64,000 bases of DNA from Tritrichomonas musculus (lineage: Eukaryota; Parabasalia; Tritrichomonadida; Tritrichomonadidae), in the NCBI GenBank assembly GCA_039105265.1, contig JAPFFF010000093.1:25005-89004 (forward strand). Reading direction: 5' to 3'. Numbering within the stretch: the stretch's first letter is position 1; every line of letters starts with the position of its first letter. Made by a program: the position numbers and the translations under genes. Below the pieces are notes generated by a model that did no database searches, had not been told where the DNA came from, and saw only the letters and a list, made by a program, of their open reading frames with translations. This document shows, in pieces, positions 38,644 to 51,200 of this stretch.

Positions 38644-40608
38644 CAATAAAGATTAAATCGCAATATCAATTATTCTTATTCAAACGTTTCTCACAAGTGA
38701 ACAGAGTTAAATAAAACATAAATCTCAAACACTTTTGTAAGATAATTATAAACGATTTCGAAATTAAGTAAAATCAGTAAAAATTAAAGCTTAATCTCAG
38801 TTATTCTTATTCAAACGTTTCTCACAAATGAACAGAGTTAAATAAAACACAAATCTCAAACACTTTTATAAGATAATTAAAAACGATTTCGAAATTAAGT
38901 AAAATCAGTAAAAATTAAAGCTTAATCTCAGTTATTCTTATTCTAACATTTCTCACAAATGAACAGAGTTAAATAAAACACAAATCTCAAACACTTTTGT
39001 AAGATAATTAAAAACGATTTCGAAATTAAGTAAAATCAATAAAAATTAAAGCTTAATCTCAGTTATTCTTATTCAAACGTTTCTCACAAGTGAACAGAGT
39101 TAAATAAAACACAAATCTCAAACACTTTTGTAAGATAATTGAAAACGATTTCGAAATTAAGTAAAATCAATAAAAATTAAAGCTTAATCTCAGTTATTCT
39201 TAATCTAACATTTCTCACAAATGAACAGAGTTAAATAAAACACAAATCTCAAACACTTTTGTAAGATAATTATAAACGATTTCGAAATTAAGTAAAATCA
39301 GTAAAAATTAAAGCTTAATCTCAGTTATTCTTATTCAAACGTTTCTCACAAATGAACAGAGTTAAATAAAACACAAATCTCAAACACTTTTGTAAGATAA
39401 TTAAAAACGATTTCGAAATTAAGTAAAATCAGTAAAAATTAAAGCTTAATCTCAGTTATTCTTAATCTAACATTTCTCACAAATGAACAGAGTTAAATAA
39501 AACACAAATCTCAAACACTTTTGTAAGATAATTATAAACGATTTCGAAATTAAGTAAAATCAGTAAAAATTAAAGCTTAATCTCAATTATTCTTAATCTA
39601 ACATTTCTCACAAATGAACAGAGTTAAATAAAACACAAATCTCAAACACTTTTGTAAGATAATTATAAACGATTTCGAAATTAAGTAAAATCAGTAAAAA
39701 TTAAAGCTTAATCTCAGTTATTCTTATTCAAACGTTTCTCACAAATGAACAGAGTTAAATAAAACACAAATCTCAAACACTTTTGTAAGATAATTAAAAA
39801 CGATTTCGAAATTAAGTAAAATCAATAAAGATTAAATCGCAATATCAATTATTCTTATTCAAACGTTTCTCACAAGTGAACAGAGTTAAATAAAACACAA
39901 ATCTCAAACACTTTTGTAAGATAATTATAAACGATTTCGAAATTAAGTAAAATCAGTAAAAATTAAAGCTTAATCTCAGTTATTCTTATTCAAACGTTTC
40001 TCACAAATGAACAGAGTTAAATAAAACACAAATCTCAAACACTTTTGTAAGATAATTAAAAACGATTTCGAAATTAAGTAAAATCAGTAAAAATTAAAGC
40101 TTAATCTCAGTTATTCTTATTCAAACGTTTCTCACAAATGAACAGAGTTAAATAAAACACAAATCTCAAACACTTTTGTAAGATAATTAAAAACGATTTC
40201 GAAATTAAGTAAAATCAATAAAGATTAAATCGCAATATCAATTATTCTTATTCAAACGTTTCTCACAAGTGAACAGAGTTAAATAAAACACAAATCTCAA
40301 ACACTTTTGTAAGATAATTAAAAACGATTTCGAAATTAAGTAAAATCAGTAAAAATTAAAGCTTAATCTCAGTTATTCTTAATCTAACATTTCTCACAAA
40401 TGAACAGAGTTAAATAAAACACAAATCTCAAACACTTTTGTAAGATAATTATAAACGATTTCGAAATTAAGTAAAATCAGTAAAAATTAAAGCGCAATAT
40501 CAATTATTCTTATTCAAACGTTTCTCACAAGTGAACAGAGTTAAATAAAACACAAATCTCAAACACTTTTGTAAGATAATTATAAACGATTTCGAAATTA
40601 AGTAAAAT
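38644..40608 (+). repeat. 15-unit block duplicated at 42836-44800 (4192-bp spacing)
   Basis: Fifteen consecutive units (1965 bp) match 42836-44800. I see one marker difference, ataaac against aaaaac in the last unit (40478 and 44670). Shared markers include an A-type acataaat unit, a ttttataag unit, a gaaaac unit and an unusual caatt-aatctaaca unit (39561 and 43753). The spacing of 32 units against 30 for the neighbouring block means that two extra units lie between the blocks in the second copy. Confidence 0.87.
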
Positions 40609-40739
40609 CAGTAAAAATTAAAGCTTAATCTCAGTTATTCTTATTCAAACGTTTCTCACAAATGAACAGAGTTAAATAAAACACAAATCTCAAACACTTT
40701 TGTAAGATAATTAAAAACGATTTCGAAATTAAGTAAAAT

Positions 40740-42311
40740 CAGTAAAAATTAAAGCTTAATCTCAGTTATTCTTAATCTAACATTTCTCACAAATGAACAG
40801 AGTTAAATAAAACACAAATCTCAAACACTTTTGTAAGATAATTATAAACGATTTCGAAATTAAGTAAAATCAGTAAAAATTAAAGCGCAATATCAATTAT
40901 TCTTATTCAAACGTTTCTCACAAGTGAACAGAGTTAAATAAAACACAAATCTCAAACACTTTTGTAAGATAATTAAAAACGATTTCGAAATTAAGTAAAA
41001 TCAGTAAAAATTAAAGCTTAATCTCAGTTATTCTTAATCTAACATTTCTCACAAATGAACAGAGTTAAATAAAACACAAATCTCAAACACTTTTGTAAGA
41101 TAATTAAAAACGATTTCGAAATTAAGTAAAATCAATAAAGATTAAAGCTTAATCTCAGTTATTCTTATTCAAACGTTTCTCACAAGTGAACAGAGTTAAA
41201 TAAAACATAAATCTCAAACACTTTTGTAAGATAATTAAAAACGATTTCGAAATTAAGTAAAATCAATAAAAATTAAAGCTTAATATCAATTATTCTTATT
41301 CAAACGTTTCTCACAAGTGAACAGAGTTAAATAAAACATAAATCTCAAACACTTTTGTAAGATAATTATAAACGATTTCGAAATTAAGTAAAATCAGTAA
41401 AAATTAAAGCTTAATCTCAGTTATTCTTATTCAAACGTTTCTCACAAATGAACAGAGTTAAATAAAACACAAATCTCAAACACTTTTGTAAGATAATTAA
41501 AAACGATTTCGAAATTAAGTAAAATCAGTAAAAATTAAAGCTTAATCTCAGTTATTCTTAATCTAACATTTCTCACAAATGAACAGAGTTAAATAAAACA
41601 CAAATCTCAAACACTTTTGTAAGATAATTAAAAACGATTTCGAAATTAAGTAAAATCAGTAAAAATTAAAGCTTAATCTCAGTTATTCTTATTCAAACGT
41701 TTCTCACAAATGAACAGAGTTAAATAAAACACAAATCTCAAACACTTTTGTAAGATAATTGAAAACGATTTCGAAATTAAGTAAAATCAGTAAAAATTAA
41801 AGCTTAATCTCAGTTATTCTTATTCAAACGTTTCTCACAAATGAACAGAGTTAAATAAAACACAAATCTCAAACACTTTTGTAAGATAATTATAAACGAT
41901 TTCGAAATTAAGTAAAATCAGTAAAAATTAAAGCTTAATCTCAGTTATTCTTATTCAAACGTTTCTCACAAATGAACAGAGTTAAATAAAACACAAATCT
42001 CAAACACTTTTGTAAGATAATTATAAACGATTTCGAAATTAAGTAAAATCAGTAAAAATTAAAGCTTAATCTCAGTTATTCTTATTCAAACGTTTCTCAC
42101 AAGTGAACAGAGTTAAATAAAACACAAATCTCAAACACTTTTGTAAGATAATTATAAACGATTTCGAAATTAAGTAAAATCAGTAAAAATTAAAGCGCAA
42201 TATCAATTATTCTTATTCAAACGTTTCTCACAAATGAACAGAGTTAAATAAAACACAAATCTCAAACACTTTTGTAAGATAATTAAAAACGATTTCGAAA
42301 TTAAGTAAAAT
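40740..42311 (+). repeat. 12-unit block, second copy of 36810-38381
   Basis: This is the partner of 36810-38381, 3930 bp downstream. To its right the two copies part: 42312 carries aaatg and ttttataag, whereas 38382 carries aagtg and ataaac. Two further units then separate it from the next shared block at 42836. Confidence 0.86.
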
Positions 42312-42835
42312 CAGTAAAAATTAAAGCTTAATCTCAGTTATTCTTATTCAAACGTTTCTCACAAATGAACAGAGTTAAATAAAACACAAATCTCAAACAC
42401 TTTTATAAGATAATTAAAAACGATTTCGAAATTAAGTAAAATCAGTAAAAATTAAAGCTTAATCTCAGTTATTCTTAATCTAACATTTCTCACAAATGAA
42501 CAGAGTTAAATAAAACACAAATCTCAAACACTTTTGTAAGATAATTATAAACGATTTCGAAATTAAGTAAAATCAGTAAAAATTAAAGCGCAATATCAAT
42601 TATTCTTATTCAAACGTTTCTCACAAGTGAACAGAGTTAAATAAAACACAAATCTCAAACACTTTTGTAAGATAATTAAAAACGATTTCGAAATTAAGTA
42701 AAATCAGTAAAAATTAAAGCTTAATCTCAGTTATTCTTAATCTAACATTTCTCACAAATGAACAGAGTTAAATAAAACACAAATCTCAAACACTTTTGTA
42801 AGATAATTAAAAACGATTTCGAAATTAAGTAAAAT

Positions 42836-44800
42836 CAATAAAGATTAAATCGCAATATCAATTATTCTTATTCAAACGTTTCTCACAAGTGAACAGAGTT
42901 AAATAAAACATAAATCTCAAACACTTTTGTAAGATAATTATAAACGATTTCGAAATTAAGTAAAATCAGTAAAAATTAAAGCTTAATCTCAGTTATTCTT
43001 ATTCAAACGTTTCTCACAAATGAACAGAGTTAAATAAAACACAAATCTCAAACACTTTTATAAGATAATTAAAAACGATTTCGAAATTAAGTAAAATCAG
43101 TAAAAATTAAAGCTTAATCTCAGTTATTCTTATTCTAACATTTCTCACAAATGAACAGAGTTAAATAAAACACAAATCTCAAACACTTTTGTAAGATAAT
43201 TAAAAACGATTTCGAAATTAAGTAAAATCAATAAAAATTAAAGCTTAATCTCAGTTATTCTTATTCAAACGTTTCTCACAAGTGAACAGAGTTAAATAAA
43301 ACACAAATCTCAAACACTTTTGTAAGATAATTGAAAACGATTTCGAAATTAAGTAAAATCAATAAAAATTAAAGCTTAATCTCAGTTATTCTTAATCTAA
43401 CATTTCTCACAAATGAACAGAGTTAAATAAAACACAAATCTCAAACACTTTTGTAAGATAATTATAAACGATTTCGAAATTAAGTAAAATCAGTAAAAAT
43501 TAAAGCTTAATCTCAGTTATTCTTATTCAAACGTTTCTCACAAATGAACAGAGTTAAATAAAACACAAATCTCAAACACTTTTGTAAGATAATTAAAAAC
43601 GATTTCGAAATTAAGTAAAATCAGTAAAAATTAAAGCTTAATCTCAGTTATTCTTAATCTAACATTTCTCACAAATGAACAGAGTTAAATAAAACACAAA
43701 TCTCAAACACTTTTGTAAGATAATTATAAACGATTTCGAAATTAAGTAAAATCAGTAAAAATTAAAGCTTAATCTCAATTATTCTTAATCTAACATTTCT
43801 CACAAATGAACAGAGTTAAATAAAACACAAATCTCAAACACTTTTGTAAGATAATTATAAACGATTTCGAAATTAAGTAAAATCAGTAAAAATTAAAGCT
43901 TAATCTCAGTTATTCTTATTCAAACGTTTCTCACAAATGAACAGAGTTAAATAAAACACAAATCTCAAACACTTTTGTAAGATAATTAAAAACGATTTCG
44001 AAATTAAGTAAAATCAATAAAGATTAAATCGCAATATCAATTATTCTTATTCAAACGTTTCTCACAAGTGAACAGAGTTAAATAAAACACAAATCTCAAA
44101 CACTTTTGTAAGATAATTATAAACGATTTCGAAATTAAGTAAAATCAGTAAAAATTAAAGCTTAATCTCAGTTATTCTTATTCAAACGTTTCTCACAAAT
44201 GAACAGAGTTAAATAAAACACAAATCTCAAACACTTTTGTAAGATAATTAAAAACGATTTCGAAATTAAGTAAAATCAGTAAAAATTAAAGCTTAATCTC
44301 AGTTATTCTTATTCAAACGTTTCTCACAAATGAACAGAGTTAAATAAAACACAAATCTCAAACACTTTTGTAAGATAATTAAAAACGATTTCGAAATTAA
44401 GTAAAATCAATAAAGATTAAATCGCAATATCAATTATTCTTATTCAAACGTTTCTCACAAGTGAACAGAGTTAAATAAAACACAAATCTCAAACACTTTT
44501 GTAAGATAATTAAAAACGATTTCGAAATTAAGTAAAATCAGTAAAAATTAAAGCTTAATCTCAGTTATTCTTAATCTAACATTTCTCACAAATGAACAGA
44601 GTTAAATAAAACACAAATCTCAAACACTTTTGTAAGATAATTATAAACGATTTCGAAATTAAGTAAAATCAGTAAAAATTAAAGCGCAATATCAATTATT
44701 CTTATTCAAACGTTTCTCACAAGTGAACAGAGTTAAATAAAACACAAATCTCAAACACTTTTGTAAGATAATTAAAAACGATTTCGAAATTAAGTAAAAT
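42836..44800 (+). repeat. 15-unit block, second copy of 38644-40608
   Basis: This is the partner of 38644-40608. Its right part, with the unit after it (43884-44931, 8 units), appears again at 47159-48206 at 3275 bp (25 units). The segment from 39692 to the 40478 unit is thus present three times. Confidence 0.85.
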
Positions 44801-47158
44801 CAGTAAAAATTAAAGCTTAATCTCAGTTATTCTTAATCTAACATTTCTCACAAATGAACAGAGTTAAATAAAACACAAATCTCAAACACTTTTGTAAGAT
44901 AATTAAAAACGATTTCGAAATTAAGTAAAATCAGTAAAAATTAAAGCGCAATATCAATTATTCTTATTCAAACGTTTCTCACAAATGAACAGAGTTAAAT
45001 AAAACACAAATCTCAAACACTTTTGTAAGATAATTAAAAACGATTTCGAAATTAAGTAAAATCAGTAAAAATTAAAGCTTAATCTCAGTTATTCTTAATC
45101 TAACATTTCTCACAAATGAACAGAGTTAAATAAAACACAAATCTCAAACACTTTTGTAAGATAATTAAAAACGATTTCGAAATTAAGTAAAATCAGTAAA
45201 AATTAAAGCTTAATCTCAGTTATTCTTATTCAAACGTTTCTCACAAATGAACAGAGTTAAATAAAACACAAATCTCAAACACTTTTGTAAGATAATTGAA
45301 AACGATTTCGAAATTAAGTAAAATCAGTAAAAATTAAAGCTTAATCTCAGTTATTCTTATTCAAACGTTTCTCACAAATGAACAGAGTTAAATAAAACAC
45401 AAATCTCAAACACTTTTGTAAGATAATTATAAACGATTTCGAAATTAAGTAAAATCAGTAAAAATTAAAGCTTAATCTCAGTTATTCTTATTCAAACGTT
45501 TCTCACAAATGAACAGAGTTAAATAAAACACAAATCTCAAACACTTTTGTAAGATAATTATAAACGATTTCGAAATTAAGTAAAATCAGTAAAAATTAAA
45601 GCTTAATCTCAGTTATTCTTATTCAAACGTTTCTCACAAGTGAACAGAGTTAAATAAAACACAAATCTCAAACACTTTTGTAAGATAATTATAAACGATT
45701 TCGAAATTAAGTAAAATCAGTAAAAATTAAAGCGCAATATCAATTATTCTTATTCAAACGTTTCTCACAAATGAACAGAGTTAAATAAAACACAAATCTC
45801 AAACACTTTTGTAAGATAATTAAAAACGATTTCGAAATTAAGTAAAATCAGTAAAAATTAAAGCTTAATCTCAGTTATTCTTAATCTAACATTTCTCACA
45901 AATGAACAGAGTTAAATAAAACACAAATCTCAAACACTTTTGTAAGATAATTATAAACGATTTCGAAATTAAGTAAAATCAGTAAAAATTAAAGCGCAAT
46001 ATCAATTATTCTTATTCAAACGTTTCTCACAAGTGAACAGAGTTAAATAAAACACAAATCTCAAACACTTTTGTAAGATAATTAAAAACGATTTCGAAAT
46101 TAAGTAAAATCAGTAAAAATTAAAGCTTAATCTCAGTTATTCTTAATCTAACATTTCTCACAAATGAACAGAGTTAAATAAAACACAAATCTCAAACACT
46201 TTTGTAAGATAATTAAAAACGATTTCGAAATTAAGTAAAATCAATAAAGATTAAATCGCAATATCAATTATTCTTATTCAAACGTTTCTCACAAGTGAAC
46301 AGAGTTAAATAAAACATAAATCTCAAACACTTTTGTAAGATAATTAAAAACGATTTCGAAATTAAGTAAAATCAGTAAAAATTAAAGCTTAATCTCAGTT
46401 ATTCTTATTCAAACGTTTCTCACAAATGAACAGAGTTAAATAAAACACAAATCTCAAACACTTTTGTAAGATAATTAAAAACGATTTCGAAATTAAGTAA
46501 AATCAGTAAAAATTAAAGCTTAATCTCAGTTATTCTTATTCAAACGTTTCTCACAAGTGAACAGAGTTAAATAAAACACAAATCTCAAACACTTTTGTAA
46601 GATAATTGAAAACGATTTCGAAATTAAGTAAAATCAGTAAAAATTAAAGCTTAATCTCAATTATTCTTATTCTAACATTTCTCACAAATGAACAGAGTTA
46701 AATAAAACACAAATCTCAAACACTTTTGTAAGATAATTAAAAACGATTTCGAAATTAAGTAAAATCAATAAAGATTAAATCGCAATATCAATTATTCTTA
46801 TTCAAACGTTTCTCACAAATGAACAGAGTTAAATAAAACACAAATCTCAAACACTTTTGTAAGATAATTGAAAACGATTTCGAAATTAAGTAAAATCAAT
46901 AAAGATTAAATCGCAATATCAATTATTCTTATTCAAACGTTTCTCACAAGTGAACAGAGTTAAATAAAACACAAATCTCAAACACTTTTGTAAGATAATT
47001 ATAAACGATTTCGAAATTAAGTAAAATCAGTAAAAATTAAAGCTTAATCTCAGTTATTCTTAATCTAACATTTCTCACAAATGAACAGAGTTAAATAAAA
47101 CACAAATCTCAAACACTTTTGTAAGATAATTATAAACGATTTCGAAATTAAGTAAAAT

Positions 47159-48206
47159 CAGTAAAAATTAAAGCTTAATCTCAGTTATTCTTATTCAAAC
47201 GTTTCTCACAAATGAACAGAGTTAAATAAAACACAAATCTCAAACACTTTTGTAAGATAATTAAAAACGATTTCGAAATTAAGTAAAATCAATAAAGATT
47301 AAATCGCAATATCAATTATTCTTATTCAAACGTTTCTCACAAGTGAACAGAGTTAAATAAAACACAAATCTCAAACACTTTTGTAAGATAATTATAAACG
47401 ATTTCGAAATTAAGTAAAATCAGTAAAAATTAAAGCTTAATCTCAGTTATTCTTATTCAAACGTTTCTCACAAATGAACAGAGTTAAATAAAACACAAAT
47501 CTCAAACACTTTTGTAAGATAATTAAAAACGATTTCGAAATTAAGTAAAATCAGTAAAAATTAAAGCTTAATCTCAGTTATTCTTATTCAAACGTTTCTC
47601 ACAAATGAACAGAGTTAAATAAAACACAAATCTCAAACACTTTTGTAAGATAATTAAAAACGATTTCGAAATTAAGTAAAATCAATAAAGATTAAATCGC
47701 AATATCAATTATTCTTATTCAAACGTTTCTCACAAGTGAACAGAGTTAAATAAAACACAAATCTCAAACACTTTTGTAAGATAATTAAAAACGATTTCGA
47801 AATTAAGTAAAATCAGTAAAAATTAAAGCTTAATCTCAGTTATTCTTAATCTAACATTTCTCACAAATGAACAGAGTTAAATAAAACACAAATCTCAAAC
47901 ACTTTTGTAAGATAATTATAAACGATTTCGAAATTAAGTAAAATCAGTAAAAATTAAAGCGCAATATCAATTATTCTTATTCAAACGTTTCTCACAAGTG
48001 AACAGAGTTAAATAAAACACAAATCTCAAACACTTTTGTAAGATAATTAAAAACGATTTCGAAATTAAGTAAAATCAGTAAAAATTAAAGCTTAATCTCA
48101 GTTATTCTTAATCTAACATTTCTCACAAATGAACAGAGTTAAATAAAACACAAATCTCAAACACTTTTGTAAGATAATTAAAAACGATTTCGAAATTAAG
48201 TAAAAT
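47159..48206 (+). repeat. Third partial copy of the 36-48 kb higher-order repeat
   Basis: Eight units match 43884-44931 at every marker I checked: A-type aagtg with ataaac, two attcaaacg B-types, A-type aagtg, aatctaaca with ataaac, an agcgc mosaic, then aatctaaca. The match stops at 48207, an A-type acataaat unit, where the other copy has an agcgc unit (44932). Confidence 0.82.
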
Positions 48207-51200
48207 CAATAAAGATTAAATCGCAATATCAATTATTCTTATTCAAACGTTTCTCACAAGTGAACAGAGTTAAATAAAACATAAATCTCAAACACTTTTG
48301 TAAGATAATTATAAACGATTTCGAAATTAAGTAAAATCAGTAAAAATTAAAGCTTAATCTCAGTTATTCTTATTCAAACGTTTCTCACAAATGAACAGAG
48401 TTAAATAAAACACAAATCTCAAACACTTTTGTAAGATAATTATAAACGATTTCGAAATTAAGTAAAATCAGTAAAAATTAAAGCTTAATCTCAGTTATTC
48501 TTAATCTAACATTTCTCACAAATGAACAGAGTTAAATAAAACACAAATCTCAAACACTTTTATAAGATAATTAAAAACGATTTCGAAATTAAGTAAAATC
48601 AGTAAAAATTAAAGCTTAATCTCAGTTATTCTTAATCTAACATTTCTCACAAATGAACAGAGTTAAATAAAACACAAATCTCAAACACTTTTGTAAGATA
48701 ATTAAAAACGATTTCGAAATTAAGTAAAATCAGTAAAAATTAAAGCGCAATATCAATTATTCTTATTCAAACGTTTCTCACAAATGAACAGAGTTAAATA
48801 AAACACAAATCTCAAACACTTTTGTAAGATAATTAAAAACGATTTCGAAATTAAGTAAAATCAGTAAAAATTAAAGCTTAATCTCAGTTATTCTTAATCT
48901 AACATTTCTCACAAATGAACAGAGTTAAATAAAACACAAATCTCAAACACTTTTGTAAGATAATTAAAAACGATTTCGAAATTAAGTAAAATCAGTAAAA
49001 ATTAAAGCGCAATATCAATTATTCTTATTCAAACGTTTCTCACAAATGAACAGAGTTAAATAAAACACAAATCTCAAACACTTTTGTAAGATAATTAAAA
49101 ACGATTTCGAAATTAAGTAAAATCAATAAAGATTAAATCGCAATATCAATTATTCTTATTCAAACGTTTCTCACAAGTGAACAGAGTTAAATAAAACACA
49201 AATCTCAAACACTTTTGTAAGATAATTAAAAACGATTTCGAAATTAAGTAAAATCAGTAAAAATTAAAGCTTAATCTCAGTTATTCTTAATCTAACATTT
49301 CTCACAAATGAACAGAGTTAAATAAAACACAAATCTCAAACACTTTTGTAAGATAATTAAAAACGATTTCGAAATTAAGTAAAATCAGTAAAAATTAAAG
49401 CTTAATCTCAGTTATTCTTAATCTAACATTTCTCACAAATGAACAGAGTTAAATAAAACACAAATCTCAAACACTTTTATAAGATAATTAAAAACGATTT
49501 CGAAATTAAGTAAAATCAGTAAAAATTAAAGCTTAATCTCAGTTATTCTTAATCTAACATTTCTCACAAATGAACAGAGTTAAATAAAACACAAATCTCA
49601 AACACTTTTGTAAGATAATTAAAAACGATTTCGAAATTAAGTAAAATCAGTAAAAATTAAAGCGCAATATCAATTATTCTTATTCAAACGTTTCTCACAA
49701 ATGAACAGAGTTAAATAAAACACAAATCTCAAACACTTTTGTAAGATAATTAAAAACGATTTCGAAATTAAGTAAAATCAGTAAAAATTAAAGCTTAATC
49801 TCAGTTATTCTTAATCTAACATTTCTCACAAATGAACAGAGTTAAATAAAACACAAATCTCAAACACTTTTGTAAGATAATTAAAAACGATTTCGAAATT
49901 AAGTAAAATCAGTAAAAATTAAAGCTTAATCTCAGTTATTCTTATTCAAACGTTTCTCACAAATGAACAGAGTTAAATAAAACACAAATCTCAAACACTT
50001 TTGTAAGATAATTGAAAACGATTTCGAAATTAAGTAAAATCAGTAAAAATTAAAGCTTAATCTCAGTTATTCTTATTCAAACGTTTCTCACAAATGAACA
50101 GAGTTAAATAAAACACAAATCTCAAACACTTTTGTAAGATAATTAAAAACGATTTCGAAATTAAGTAAAATCAGTAAAAATTAAAGCTTAATCTCAGTTA
50201 TTCTTAATCTAACATTTCTCACAAATGAACAGAGTTAAATAAAACACAAATCTCAAACACTTTTGTAAGATAATTAAAAACGATTTCGAAATTAAGTAAA
50301 ATCAGTAAAAATTAAAGCTTAATCTCAGTTATTCTTAATCAAACGTTTCTCACAAATGAACAGAGTTAAATAAAACACAAATCTCAAACACTTTTGTAAG
50401 ATAATTAAAAACGATTTCGAAATTAAGTAAAATCAGTAAAAATTAAAGCTTAATCTCAGTTATTCTTAATCTAACATTTCTCACAAATGAACAGAGTTAA
50501 ATAAAACACAAATCTCAAACACTTTTATAAGATAATTAAAAACGATTTCGAAATTAAGTAAAATCAGTAAAAATTAAAGCTTAATCTCAGTTATTCTTAA
50601 TCTAACATTTCTCACAAATGAACAGAGTTAAATAAAACACAAATCTCAAACACTTTTATAAGATAATTAAAAACGATTTCGAAATTAAGTAAAATCAGTA
50701 AAAATTAAAGCTTAATCTCAGTTATTCTTAATCTAACATTTCTCACAAATGAACAGAGTTAAATAAAACACAAATCTCAAACACTTTTGTAAGATAATTA
50801 AAAACGATTTCGAAATTAAGTAAAATCAGTAAAAATTAAAGCGCAATATCAATTATTCTTATTCAAACGTTTCTCACAAATGAACAGAGTTAAATAAAAC
50901 ACAAATCTCAAACACTTTTGTAAGATAATTAAAAACGATTTCGAAATTAAGTAAAATCAGTAAAAATTAAAGCTTAATCTCAGTTATTCTTAATCTAACA
51001 TTTCTCACAAATGAACAGAGTTAAATAAAACACAAATCTCAAACACTTTTGTAAGATAATTAAAAACGATTTCGAAATTAAGTAAAATCAATAAAGATTA
51101 AATCGCAATATCAATTATTCTTATTCAAACGTTTCTCACAAGTGAACAGAGTTAAATAAAACATAAATCTCAAACACTTTTGTAAGATAATTATAAACGA

